Below are positions 1 through 8,181 of a stretch of DNA of 23,082 nucleotides, piece after piece; position 1 is the stretch's first letter, and the number at the start of each line of letters is the position of its first letter. The stretch covers positions 1 through 23,082 of the forward strand of contig JANRIZ010000090.1 of the NCBI GenBank assembly GCA_033764445.1, read 5' to 3'. The notes below the pieces were generated by a model that was not told where the DNA came from, did no database searches, and saw nothing but the letters and a program-made list of their open reading frames with translations. This stretch comes from JANRIZ01 sp033764445 (GTDB lineage: Bacteria > Verrucomicrobiota > Verrucomicrobiia > JAWXBN01). Position numbers and translations under genes: made by a program.

Positions 1-368
1 ACCTTGCGGGCGAAAAAATAATGAAAGTTGATCGGGTAATTGATGTAAGGGTTCCCGTGCTGCTCCATGGGCAGCTCGATATTCAGACCGACGGACACCC
101 CCCCCGCCTTGTGGGCCCCCTTGTTGGCCGCCTCCATGATGCCGGGGCCGCCCCCGGTGATGACGGCCATTTCCTGCCGGGCAAACATCGCCGCCAGTTT
201 CTCGGCCTCCCTGTAATAGGGATGACTGGGCTTGGTCCGCGCAGAGCCAAAAATGGTCACGGCGGTGGGGAGTTCGGCCAGTTTCTCAAAGGCCACGACA
301 AATTCCGCCATGATGCGGAAGACGCGGGCTGTTTCCTCTTTTGTGAAGTCTAACGTTACTTTGTGCAT
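1..368 (-). CDS. LOG-family / TIGR00730 Rossmann-fold protein (partial, 3' end off the left edge)
   Basis: The visible 122 residues are the N-terminal part of a LOG-type protein, the 'lysine decarboxylase-like' family. Characterised members are cytokinin riboside 5'-monophosphate phosphoribohydrolases that act in the cytoplasm. Seen: a TIFGSAR segment (first beta strand and loop of the nucleotide-binding fold) and the family glycine motif GGGPGIMEAANKGA, followed by GVSVGLNIELP. The second signature, PGGxGTxxE, would lie beyond the window, so the active site cannot be checked. The start is the ATG at 366-368; no earlier start fits. It lies about 40 bp downstream of the lipoprotein gene on the same strand, so it may be the last gene of the leftward cluster. 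The family is certain; the substrate is unknown, because many bacterial members have no proven role in cytokinin metabolism. Confidence 0.85.
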   Translation of the reverse strand, partial: MHKVTLDFTKEETARVFRIMAEFVVAFEKLAELPTAVTIFGSARTKPSHPYYREAEKLAAMFARQEMAVITGGGPGIMEAANKGAHKAGGVSVGLNIELPMEQHGNPYINYPINFHYFFARK

Positions 369-379
369 ATTCTTTGATC

Positions 380-409
380 ATCCGGCCCCTCCCCTGTCGG
401 GTGCCGGAT
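380..409 (-). terminator. Inverted repeat at the lipoprotein stop codon, possible weak terminator
   Basis: ATCCGGC (380-386) pairs with GCCGGAT (403-409) across 16 nt, and the right arm touches the lipoprotein stop codon (409-411). On the minus strand no U-tract follows, so this is not a textbook intrinsic terminator. It could end or dampen transcription between the lipoprotein and LOG genes, or simply be chance in GC-rich DNA. Confidence 0.3.
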
Positions 410-816
410 TATGGAACGAGGAATACCCGGCTGGTATGGGGGCACTGCACTTCCGTCCCGGACGCAAGCCCCGTACAATCGACGGGTTCCTGATAAAGCG
501 CATAGGGACTGACCACAAAACCAGGTCGGCCCGTTTTTTGCCCGGTCAAAATCTTGCCTGTCTGGACAGGGGCCACCTTCTTGACCTTGGGACGTGCCTT
601 GTACTCAAACGGTTTTTCTGTTTTGGCCGGACTCTGGGTTCCCAGGGCCACGGGCTCGGCTTTGGTGGCCTCCCCCGCCACTGCAGATGTCTCCGCAGAG
701 GTGGCCGGGGGTGCGGATTCCCTCCGGGTTGCGGACCCGGTGGTTTCACAGCCGACCAGGAGGAATCCCGCGGACGCGAGGAGAAGCATTGAAAAAAAAT
801 TTCCAATCAGTTTCAT
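409..816 (-). CDS. Small secreted lipoprotein of unknown function
   Basis: 135 residues with a type II signal peptide: a short basic start (MKLIGN), a hydrophobic core, then the lipobox LVGC with the lipidated Cys at residue 23. The middle is a low-complexity Ser/Thr/Ala/Glu linker, then a Lys/Pro-rich stretch. The last ~30 residues look like a small folded unit (SPYALY, two Cys about 11 residues apart, ending SRVFLVP). From memory, short PVC-bacterial lipoproteins often end in a similar SPYA...P-type segment; this is recollection, not a search. I chose the ATG at 814-816, preceded by CCCGC. A TTG at 823-825, one base after the upstream TAG and six bases after AAAGG, is a real alternative and adds three residues. 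It directly follows the GH57 gene and is probably cotranscribed. Function unknown; likely anchored in the outer membrane. Confidence 0.75.
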   Translation of the reverse strand: MKLIGNFFSMLLLASAGFLLVGCETTGSATRRESAPPATSAETSAVAGEATKAEPVALGTQSPAKTEKPFEYKARPKVKKVAPVQTGKILTGQKTGRPGFVVSPYALYQEPVDCTGLASGTEVQCPHTSRVFLVP

Positions 817-826
817 GCGGGACAAT

Positions 827-2935
827 CTATACCTTTACCATCCATCTGACCAGTCTTTTGCAATGCTGCCCCGGCTCGAGAGTCATGTCCCAGACACAGG
901 TCAGCGAAATGCCCTGGATGTGTTTATCGACTCCGCCCGGACCGCGGCTGAAGGTGATGATCGGGAAACTCCACACCCGGGCCGGTTCATCAACGCCCAG
1001 GGTCTGCTGGAGCCCCTCGTCGAGATCCACCAGCCGCATTTCGCGCTGGCCGGTCATTTCAAAGGAATCCATCAGTTTCCGGTATTCGGATTCGAACTGG
1101 CAAAAGACATCGTCATGCGGACCGCACAGGAGGCCGAGATTCATCTCCACGGCAAAGGCAAACTCCAGCCGGCGGTCGGACCGGTTTTCCAGACGGTAGG
1201 CCATCTCCATGCCCGCGCCCTGCAGGGTCAGTTCCTTCTGCACGGCAAATGCCGCCCGCTGGTGAAAGGGATAGAGCCCCCCCTCCCTTTCCATCCGCAC
1301 CCGGATCGTGCGGTCGGCAATCCCGGTCTCCAGGACGCGGTAGGGCTGGTTGACAAAATCCCCCCACTCCCCGTAATCGCACCGTTCAAACCGGCCCATG
1401 CGCGTGTCCCCGGCAAAAAAATGGTCCTGGAAAATGCGCCGGGAATACCAGTCATCGTCGACGACCAACACCTTGTCGCCGGTGACAATCTCCCGTCCGG
1501 AGACCCGCACATCCGGACCGCGTGCATGGAAAACATTCCCGGGATGTCGCTGGTAGTGTTCCTTGCGGCGTGTCAGGGTGCCCGCCAGGTTCAGCGCCCG
1601 GGTCAGCAACAGACACGAGGAAAGGGAGCCTCCATAGCCGGGATTGAGGACACCGGAGAGGATGCCGTTCTGAAAGAGGATTTCATCCTGCCCATCACAG
1701 TCAAAATCCACCTGCTCGACACGCGGTTGCGGATGGGTGGCCGCCAGAGACCGGTCCAGTGCCGCCAGCCGCCGCCAGTGGGCCCCCCGGAGCTCGGGAT
1801 CGTAGATACCGGCGCTCACCCCATGCCAGTAGGGGGCGTGGGACTGGCTTTGATAGAGCAATTCGTAGGCGGCTTCCTTGCCCACAAAATGCCCCGAATG
1901 ATGCAGTTCCCGGCTCAGGCGCAGCATGGTCTTGTGCATGAGATTGGCCTCGGAATACTTCGCCAGAAACCCGCGCCAGGAGCCGCCCCGGAAATAGCTG
2001 ACAAACCGGTGGGCATCGTGGCGGAGGTTGAGGTCCGACTCCGCCGCCTGCAGATTCCCCTCGGCCTCGTGCGAAAGACTCCATTTCATCATCGCCCGGG
2101 GGGCTCCGGAGGGCACGGCCACCAATCCGCGGCAGCCCTCCGACCCGATCACCTCCCCGGCCCGCCGGGTCCGCACCCACCGGGAATGCTCGGTCAATCG
2201 CATCATCAGGGCCTCGAGATAACCCTCCGCATGGATGTACCGGCGGCTTTCGGTGCTGCCGCCAAATTCCTCGGCCTCGCCAAACCAGCACACCGTGAGG
2301 TTCTCATTGCGGTTGGCCAGCCGCCGCAAATACGAAAAAAGCTGGTCCAATGGCCGTCCGGGAATCAGGCCCCGCAGGGGATTGCTCAGGGGAAATATGA
2401 AAATCCGACGGCCCTGATCCTCCGCGGCGTAATATCCAAAAAGGTCCCCCTCCGCCACCCCGGCAGGCAGGAACAGGCTCTCATCCAGAAAGGTGTACCC
2501 GGCCCCGGCCATGGCCAGGACGGGCGCACAAGAGGGTTCCCAGACGGATTCGGTCAGCCAGGCCCCCCCCGCGGTCAGACTCAGGTTGTTTTCGATCCAT
2601 CCGCGCAATTTGCGGACCTGATCCACGGCGTCGGCGGCGGGAATGACCGGGAGCACGGGATCGTAGAATCCGCCCCCGATCAATTCCACCTGGCCCCGGT
2701 GGGCCAGCCGCTTGAGTTCGGCCAGCATCCAGGGATGTTTGCGGTAGAAAAAATCCAGGACCGTCCCGGAAAAATGCAGATTCCAGCACAGGTGCGGATA
2801 CTCCACAAGTCTGCTGACAAAGGGGCGGTACACATGGTCAAAGGCCTCCTGGAGCCGGGCCTCGGTGGCCCCCACGGGCATCTGACAATTCAGGCCCGCC
2901 ACCAGATTGACGCATCCGCCGGGTGTATCGCTCAT
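827..2935 (-). CDS. GH57 family protein, 4-alpha-glucanotransferase/alpha-amylase type with DUF1925/1926-like C-terminus, active site altered
   Basis: 702 residues. The N-terminal third is a GH57 (beta/alpha)7-barrel. Recognisable are HFSGTVLDFF (~54-63), GGGFYDPVLPVIP (~87-99) and WLTESVWEP (~126-134), where E129 matches the catalytic nucleophile of Thermococcus litoralis glucanotransferase. The C-terminal half is a beta-rich domain like DUF1925/DUF1926 of glucanotransferases and GH57 amylases. Two hallmarks differ. The first motif, normally HxHQP, reads NCQMP, and the acid/base segment, normally DxExFG, reads EAEEFG with Glu at the Asp position (~220). It may therefore have weak, altered or no hydrolase activity. 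No signal peptide, so cytoplasmic, presumably acting on glycogen-like glucans. The start at 2933-2935 overlaps the helicase stop as ATGA, implying translational coupling; a GTG at 2969-2971 is less likely. Confidence 0.85.
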   Translation of the reverse strand: MSDTPGGCVNLVAGLNCQMPVGATEARLQEAFDHVYRPFVSRLVEYPHLCWNLHFSGTVLDFFYRKHPWMLAELKRLAHRGQVELIGGGFYDPVLPVIPAADAVDQVRKLRGWIENNLSLTAGGAWLTESVWEPSCAPVLAMAGAGYTFLDESLFLPAGVAEGDLFGYYAAEDQGRRIFIFPLSNPLRGLIPGRPLDQLFSYLRRLANRNENLTVCWFGEAEEFGGSTESRRYIHAEGYLEALMMRLTEHSRWVRTRRAGEVIGSEGCRGLVAVPSGAPRAMMKWSLSHEAEGNLQAAESDLNLRHDAHRFVSYFRGGSWRGFLAKYSEANLMHKTMLRLSRELHHSGHFVGKEAAYELLYQSQSHAPYWHGVSAGIYDPELRGAHWRRLAALDRSLAATHPQPRVEQVDFDCDGQDEILFQNGILSGVLNPGYGGSLSSCLLLTRALNLAGTLTRRKEHYQRHPGNVFHARGPDVRVSGREIVTGDKVLVVDDDWYSRRIFQDHFFAGDTRMGRFERCDYGEWGDFVNQPYRVLETGIADRTIRVRMEREGGLYPFHQRAAFAVQKELTLQGAGMEMAYRLENRSDRRLEFAFAVEMNLGLLCGPHDDVFCQFESEYRKLMDSFEMTGQREMRLVDLDEGLQQTLGVDEPARVWSFPIITFSRGPGGVDKHIQGISLTCVWDMTLEPGQHCKRLVRWMVKV

Positions 2936-4989
2936 GCCCGCCCCCGCGTATAACCGGTGTTGATCCTCCACTCATCAAACAGACCCCGGGGCAGATCCTC
3001 GAGAAACCGCGATGGCCGCTGCAGCATGTCACTGTAGCTGGCCGTCTGGCGCAGGACGGGGTAGGTCAGATACAGTTCGTCCCGGGCCCGGGTGACGGCC
3101 ACATAAAAGAGCCGCCGCTCCTCCTCCTCACCCTCCAGGCTTGCCTCGACAGCCTTCTGGTTGGGGAACATGCCGTCAGCCAGGCCGATGATAAAAACCA
3201 CCGGCCATTCCAGGCCCTTGGCCTGATGCACGGTCGTCAGCCTCAGGCGGTCCTCCTCCTCCTGGGCCGCCTCGGCGGCCTCGGCATCGGCATTGGTCAG
3301 GAGCGAAAGCTGGGAGAGAAATTCCGCGGTGGACTCAAAATTCCGCGAAAAGGCGGCCAGCTGGCTGATATCCTCCAGGCGGGACTGATAGTTGGTGAAA
3401 TGTTCCTTGAGGTAATCATCATAACACGCCTCCAACACGCGTTTGATCATTTCCGGGGTGTTGCCACGCACCCCGTCCGCATTGAGTTCCTGGAAGGTAT
3501 GCACCAGTTGCGACCACTGGCGGTAGGCTTTCACGGGAACGGAATCCCCCACCTTGGCGGACTTGAGATTGACCCAGAACTGCGACGTGTTTTGATCGTC
3601 GGCCAGCAGGTCCCCCGCCCCGGGACGGACCCCGGCGCTGACGAGGTTCCAAATCCTGTCGGCGGTTTTTTCGCCGATGCCCGGCAGCATTTTGAGCACG
3701 CGGCGGAAGCTGATCTCGTCGCTGGGATTGAGCACCACCTTCAGATACGCGGCCACGTCCTTCACATGGGCCTGCTCGAAAAAACGGAGCCCGGAGGTGA
3801 TCGAAAAGGGAATCTGGCGCCGGGTCAGCTCCATCTGCAGTTCCATCGCATGAAAATGGGACCGGTACAAAATGGCGATATCCTTGAGAGCCACCCCCTC
3901 ATCCCGCAGTTCCATGGCCCTTTGCGCCACAAATTGCGCCTGCTGGCTGGAATCATTCATCGGAATGACCACCGGACGGAGACTGCTTTTGCGGACCGAT
4001 TTCAATTCCTTCTCGTACTGCTGGGTGTTGGGCTTGATGGCGGCATTGGCGAGATTGAGAATTTCGGGCGTGCTGCGGTAGTTGATCTCGATCTTGTGAA
4101 TCTGCGCCCCGGGATACCGGTCGCTGAATTTCATGATGTTTGCATAGTTGGCCCCACGCCACGAATAAATGCTCTGGGCATCGTCCCCCACCACCATCAG
4201 GTTCCCGTGGGCCCGGGAGATGAAATCGATGATCTCGGACTGCACGGCATTGGTGTCCTGATACTCATCCACCAGCACATACTGGAACTGACGCTGGTAC
4301 CGGGCCAGAATGTCGGGATGATCCGTGAAAAGGCGGATCTGGTTGGTCAGCAGATCATCATAATCCATCGAGTTGCTCCTGCGTTTGCGTTCCTGGTACA
4401 CGGGATACAGGGCCTCGATCCTCGCTTCGATCTCCTCAAAATACCCGTACTGCTCGGCCATCACCTGACGGATCGTTTTGCGGGTGTTGAGCGCGTAGCT
4501 CCAGATTTCCATCAGTACGTCGCCCTTCGGAAACTTGTCCTTCTTTGTATCAATCTTCGCATCCGCCAGACAGGCGTTGATCAGATCCTTGGAATCATCC
4601 CGGTCCAGGATTGTGAAATCCGGCTGATACCCGATCAGTGCCGCATGCCGGCGCAAAATACGGTTGCCGACGTGGTGAAAAGTCCCGCCCCACATGCGGC
4701 TGATGTCATGGGGCAGGAGACTGCCGACGCGGTGGAGCATTTCCTTGGCGGATTTGTTGGTAAAGGTCAGCAGCAGGATGTTCTCCGGGTCGATGCCGTT
4801 TTCCACCAGGTAGGCCACGCGATAGGTCAGGGTGCGGGTCTTCCCGCTGCCCGCCCCGGCAATGATCAGGAGCGGACCCGGGAGGGCGGTGACCGCGGCA
4901 TACTGCTGTTCGTTGAGTTCCCGGGCGTAATCGATGACCGGCGCCCGGGACGGACCCGGCGAATGCAAAGTATATTCGTGTCTCTCCAT
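2932..4989 (-). CDS. UvrD/PcrA/Rep-type superfamily 1A DNA helicase
   Basis: 685 residues, a little shorter than typical PcrA/UvrD (~720-730). All core motifs are visible in order: Q motif LNEQQYAAV, Walker A GAGSGKT (~45-51), motif Ia TFTNKSAKEM, motif II VDEYQDTN, motif III VGDDAQSIYSWRGA, motif IV INYRSTPEIL, motif V TVHQAKGLEW and motif VI VAVTRARDELYLT. It should unwind DNA 3' to 5' using ATP in the cytoplasm, in nucleotide excision repair, mismatch repair or clearing stalled replication. The ATG at 4987-4989 was chosen because upstream residues from a GTG at 5026-5028 do not look conserved. It is the first gene of the leftward cluster, divergent from the TrhO-RluA fusion, and its stop overlaps the GH57 start. 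Which of UvrD, PcrA or Rep it best matches cannot be decided here. Confidence 0.93.
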   Translation of the reverse strand: MERHEYTLHSPGPSRAPVIDYARELNEQQYAAVTALPGPLLIIAGAGSGKTRTLTYRVAYLVENGIDPENILLLTFTNKSAKEMLHRVGSLLPHDISRMWGGTFHHVGNRILRRHAALIGYQPDFTILDRDDSKDLINACLADAKIDTKKDKFPKGDVLMEIWSYALNTRKTIRQVMAEQYGYFEEIEARIEALYPVYQERKRRSNSMDYDDLLTNQIRLFTDHPDILARYQRQFQYVLVDEYQDTNAVQSEIIDFISRAHGNLMVVGDDAQSIYSWRGANYANIMKFSDRYPGAQIHKIEINYRSTPEILNLANAAIKPNTQQYEKELKSVRKSSLRPVVIPMNDSSQQAQFVAQRAMELRDEGVALKDIAILYRSHFHAMELQMELTRRQIPFSITSGLRFFEQAHVKDVAAYLKVVLNPSDEISFRRVLKMLPGIGEKTADRIWNLVSAGVRPGAGDLLADDQNTSQFWVNLKSAKVGDSVPVKAYRQWSQLVHTFQELNADGVRGNTPEMIKRVLEACYDDYLKEHFTNYQSRLEDISQLAAFSRNFESTAEFLSQLSLLTNADAEAAEAAQEEEDRLRLTTVHQAKGLEWPVVFIIGLADGMFPNQKAVEASLEGEEEERRLFYVAVTRARDELYLTYPVLRQTASYSDMLQRPSRFLEDLPRGLFDEWRINTGYTRGRA

Positions 4990-5139
4990 GCCTGCCCGCA
5001 AAATTAAACCTTTCGCCCCAAATGTCACCGGGATATTTTCGGAAACATCAGCGACCGGCGCGTCTGGACAGGGACAAGTGACCGCCGCTCCTTTTCCATG
5101 TATTTCCGTGTGGTTCTGTGGCTAGAATCCGTTCCCTCC

Positions 5140-6954
5140 ATGCCCCCGATCCAGAACATCGCCGCCTACAAGTTCACCCCCCTGACCGATCTCAGACCCC
5201 TCCGCACCCGGCTGATGGAGGCGGGCCGGGAATGGAGTCTGAAGGGCACCATTCTCATCAGCACCGAGGGAATCAATCTTTTTGTGGCCGGGACCCCCGA
5301 CTCGGTGTCCCGGCTGATGACACTCCTGCGCCTTCTGCCGGGGCTCGCCGATCTGACCCCCAAATACAGTGAAACCGATCACCAACCCTTCAGCCGGTAC
5401 CTGGTCCGCATCAAACGCGAAATCATCGCCTTTGGCGTGGAGGGAATCAACCCCGCGGAAAACCCCGCCCCGAAAATCCAGGCGGCCACGCTCAGACAAT
5501 GGCTCGACGAAGGGCGTCCCCTCACGCTTCTGGATACCCGGAACGATTACGAGGTGAAACTGGGGACCTTCAAAAACGCCCTGCCCCTGGGAATCGACCA
5601 CTTCCGCGATTTTCCCGGGGCGGTCCGCAAACTGCCCGAGGAGATGAAGGAAGGTCCGATTGTCATGTTCTGCACCGGGGGCATCCGCTGCGAAAAGGCG
5701 GGACCTTTCATGGAACGCGAGGGTTTCAAACACATCCTCCAGCTGGAGGGGGGCATTCTCAAATATTTTGAGGAGTGCGGCGGCGCCCACTACGAGGGTG
5801 AATGTTTTGTCTTCGACAAACGCGTGGGCGTGGACCCCTGCCTCCACGAGACGGATTCCATCATTTGTTTCAAGTGCCAGACCCCGCTGACCGGGGAGGA
5901 ACAGAAGGACCCGCGCTATGTGAGGGGTGTCTCCTGCCCCGCCTGCTACCGGACGCCCGAGTCTCACATGCAGACGACCCTCGCCCGGCGGCAGGAGTCG
6001 ATTTCCCGCCTGGCCTCCCCCCCACCCGGACGCATTCCCTACGACAACGACCGCCCCTTCAAGATTCCCGCCCCGTGCGATGGCATGCCCTTTCTCGAGG
6101 CGGTCCAGACCATTCTCCCCCGCATCCCGCGTCAGGAATGGGAGAATCGCCAGGTCCAGGGCCTCCTGCTTGACCCCCGGAAAAACCCCGTGCCCGCCGA
6201 TCGGACCGTCCGGGCGGGTGAAACGTATGTGCACCGGGTCCCGGGACTGACCGAACCGGAGGTCAACATGAACGTCCGCATTTTGCACGAGGATGAGGCG
6301 CTGGTGGTCCTGGACAAACCCGCGCCGCTGCCCATGCACCCCGGGGGACGTTTCAACCGCAATACGCTCCAGTTTCTCCTCGACACAGTCTATCATCCGC
6401 AAAAACCGCATCCGGCCCACCGTCTGGACGCCAACACCACCGGGGTGCTGCTCATCACCCGCAGACGCCATTTTGCAGCCAGACTTCAGCCGCAATTTGA
6501 GTCGGGGACCGTTGCAAAAATCTACCTGGTCCGTGTGAACGGCCACCCGGAGGAAGACTCTTTTTGCTGTGACGCCCCGATTTCCTCCACCCCCTCGGCA
6601 CTCGGTCTCCGCACCGTCGATCGGGCCGACGGACTCAAAGCCCGGACAGAATTCAAGGTGCTCAACCGCCATGCCGATGGGACCTCGCTCCTCGAGGCCC
6701 GTCCCCTGACCGGACGCACCAACCAGATCCGGGTCCATCTCTGGCATCTGGGCCTTCCGGTATGCGGCGATCCGGCCTACCTGAAGGACGGCGCCATCGG
6801 TGGGACCCAAACCCTCTCCCCCGGCGATCCTCCGCTGTGCCTGCACGCCTGGAAAATCAGTTTTCTGCATCCGCTGGACATGACCCCGTGCGAAATGGCC
6901 GCCCCGATTCCTCCCCACCTGACCGCGACGCCCCAGTCCTGCGATTTGAAGTGA
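5140..6954 (+). CDS. Fusion protein: TrhO-like rhodanese tRNA uridine hydroxylation domain plus RluA-family pseudouridine synthase
   Basis: 604 residues in one uninterrupted frame. Residues 1-~100 match the N-terminal domain of TrhO/YceA (NIAAYKFTPLTDL, STEGINLFVAG). Residues ~115-215 are a rhodanese domain with FCTGGIRCEKA, active Cys ~178. Residues ~243-269 carry a CxxC...CxxC set typical of longer TrhO proteins. Residues ~317-376 resemble an S4-like RNA-binding segment (NRQVQGLLLD, RAGETY). Residues ~377-591 are an RluA catalytic domain: HRLDANTTGVLL with catalytic Asp ~430, then KIYLVRVNG and LTGRTNQIRVHLWHLGLPVCGDPAY. TrhO makes 5-hydroxyuridine at tRNA wobble U34, and RluA enzymes isomerise uridines in tRNA or rRNA. 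The fusion suggests both act on one RNA or are made in equal amounts. The start ATG 5140-5142 sits where TrhO homologues begin; an in-frame ATG at 5098 is less likely. No Shine-Dalgarno is visible. Confidence 0.92.
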   Translation: MPPIQNIAAYKFTPLTDLRPLRTRLMEAGREWSLKGTILISTEGINLFVAGTPDSVSRLMTLLRLLPGLADLTPKYSETDHQPFSRYLVRIKREIIAFGVEGINPAENPAPKIQAATLRQWLDEGRPLTLLDTRNDYEVKLGTFKNALPLGIDHFRDFPGAVRKLPEEMKEGPIVMFCTGGIRCEKAGPFMEREGFKHILQLEGGILKYFEECGGAHYEGECFVFDKRVGVDPCLHETDSIICFKCQTPLTGEEQKDPRYVRGVSCPACYRTPESHMQTTLARRQESISRLASPPPGRIPYDNDRPFKIPAPCDGMPFLEAVQTILPRIPRQEWENRQVQGLLLDPRKNPVPADRTVRAGETYVHRVPGLTEPEVNMNVRILHEDEALVVLDKPAPLPMHPGGRFNRNTLQFLLDTVYHPQKPHPAHRLDANTTGVLLITRRRHFAARLQPQFESGTVAKIYLVRVNGHPEEDSFCCDAPISSTPSALGLRTVDRADGLKARTEFKVLNRHADGTSLLEARPLTGRTNQIRVHLWHLGLPVCGDPAYLKDGAIGGTQTLSPGDPPLCLHAWKISFLHPLDMTPCEMAAPIPPHLTATPQSCDLK

Positions 6955-6966
6955 TCCGATGGGGCG

Positions 6967-6994
6967 CCGGGAAATTTTGCCCGGGTTGTCCGGG
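6967..6994. terminator. Overlapping GC-rich hairpins in the convergent gap
   Basis: CCGGG (6967-6971), CCCGG (6980-6984) and CCGGG (6990-6994) allow two mutually exclusive 5-bp hairpins between the convergent ends of the TrhO-RluA gene and the polyprenyl synthase gene. No U-tract follows on either strand. A role as a two-way transcription stop is plausible from position only. Confidence 0.3.
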
Positions 6995-7028
6995 GTGAAA
7001 CAACGGGGGGGAGTGATTCAGAAATCCC

Positions 7029-8111
7029 CTATTTTCCCAGACGAAGCGCGACACTTTCCTGTTTGAGGAAGGACAGAAGCCCGGCCAGAGCCCGCCGGTG
7101 TTCGTTCTCCGCAAATGTCTGAAGAATCGCCTCGGCGGCATTGAGACTGTCCAAAATCGCGTCAATCGACTCATCCAGACATCCGCGCGAGACCACCAGC
7201 CTGATCACCCGGGCCTTGTCGGATTCCGATTCGGAAAGCAGCAGGTGACTGAGCTGCCCGTGTTCCCCCGCATCGGCCTTCCGGAGCAACTGCAGCAGCG
7301 GCAGGGTGAGTTTTCCCTTGTCGAGATCCGACCCCAGCGACTTGCCGATTTTGTTTTCACGTCCGTAGAGATCGATGAGGTCATCCCAAATCTGGTAGGC
7401 CACCCCCAGGTGCGTGCCAAAATCCCGCATCGCCGCAATATGCGTGGCATTGGCCCCCGACAGAAAGGCCCCGAGTTCGCAACTGACCCGGAAGAGGGCG
7501 CCGGTCTTCATTTCAATGAGTTTGTAATACTCCGCAATCGTGAGCGTGAAATCAAACCGGCGCTGGGTCTGGAGCACCTCCCCCTGACACACCTCGCTGG
7601 CCGCGGCGGCAATCGTGCGGTTGACCACATTCACCTCGAAATCCGTCGCCATCCTCAGGGCATGGGCAAAGATGCAATCGCCAATGAGCACCGCCGAGGC
7701 CGCCCCCCAGCGGCGTTGGACGGTGGGCTGACCGCGGCGGATCGAGGCTTCGTCAATGATGTCGTCATGGACCAGGGTTGCCAGATGGATCAGCTCCACG
7801 ATCGTGGCCAGCCGCAGATGATCGGCATGGGTGGCTCCCAGCATCCCCCCCGAAAGAAAGGCCAGAGCCGGACGCAGGCGTTTGCCGTGTGTTTCCAGGG
7901 CAAAGGTCAGGTAGCTGCGCACCCCGGGATCAAACTGACCGATCTGCTCGAGAATATGGGATTCGACCTGTTCAATCTGCGGAGACACCACCCAGAAAAG
8001 TTCGGCCACCGTGCTGGCGGCCTTTTTTTCCGCGGAACTGACCATCGAGGAGCGGACGGACTGGACCAGGGGATTGTTGCTTTCGAGGATTTTTTGACCT
8101 TTGATCTTCAC
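7029..8111 (-). CDS. ispB: Long-chain polyprenyl diphosphate synthase (octaprenyl/heptaprenyl type)
   Basis: 360 residues of an E-type trans-isoprenyl diphosphate synthase. The first Asp-rich motif is HDDIIDEASIRRG (D116, D117, D120) and the second is IWDDLIDLYG (D243, D244, D247). GKRLRPAL at ~76-83 is the substrate-binding KxxRP region. The fifth residue before the first Asp is a small Ala (ATLVHDD), which in this family allows long products, so a C35-C45 quinone side chain is likelier than farnesyl diphosphate. It is cytoplasmic and condenses isopentenyl diphosphate onto an allylic primer. The start is uncertain: a GTG at 8109-8111, with GGAGG very close upstream, gives the full length; an ATG at 8043-8045 removes 22 residues that are poorly conserved in character. 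It is divergent from the TonB-like operon. ispB is used in the broad sense. Confidence 0.9.
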   Translation of the reverse strand: MKIKGQKILESNNPLVQSVRSSMVSSAEKKAASTVAELFWVVSPQIEQVESHILEQIGQFDPGVRSYLTFALETHGKRLRPALAFLSGGMLGATHADHLRLATIVELIHLATLVHDDIIDEASIRRGQPTVQRRWGAASAVLIGDCIFAHALRMATDFEVNVVNRTIAAAASEVCQGEVLQTQRRFDFTLTIAEYYKLIEMKTGALFRVSCELGAFLSGANATHIAAMRDFGTHLGVAYQIWDDLIDLYGRENKIGKSLGSDLDKGKLTLPLLQLLRKADAGEHGQLSHLLLSESESDKARVIRLVVSRGCLDESIDAILDSLNAAEAILQTFAENEHRRALAGLLSFLKQESVALRLGK

Positions 8112-8161
8112 CCCTCCACCCTACGTTGACAGAGGGTCCGAGTCAAACAGAATTTCATGTA

Positions 8162-8181
8162 TTTTCAGAATATATTGAAAA
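8162..8181. promoter_or_regulatory. AT-rich inverted repeat in the ispB/TonB divergent region
   Basis: TTTTCA (8162-8167) and TGAAAA (8176-8181) form a perfect inverted repeat with an 8-nt AT-rich centre. It lies in the only AT-rich stretch of the 170-bp region between the divergent ispB and TonB-like genes. This is where promoters for both would be expected and the repeat could be an operator. No convincing -10/-35 pair was found, so regulation is inferred from position and symmetry. Confidence 0.35.

Noticed and set aside
554..2953. Long rightward open frame (about 799 codons) antisense to the GH57 and lipoprotein genes
   Set aside because: Composition is Pro/His/Gly-rich with no domain, and it mirrors a well-supported gene on the other strand; GC-rich DNA leaves antisense frames open.
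2923..5007. Rightward open frame of about 694 codons opposite the helicase
   Set aside because: The minus strand has every SF1 helicase motif; the antisense product resembles no family.
5123..5128. TAGAAT as a -10 box for the TrhO-RluA gene
   Set aside because: No acceptable -35 at 16-19 bp, and transcription would start about five bases before the ATG; too weak to list.
5122..6918. Leftward open frame of about 598 codons opposite the TrhO-RluA fusion
   Set aside because: Shadow of the fusion gene, with no recognisable domain.
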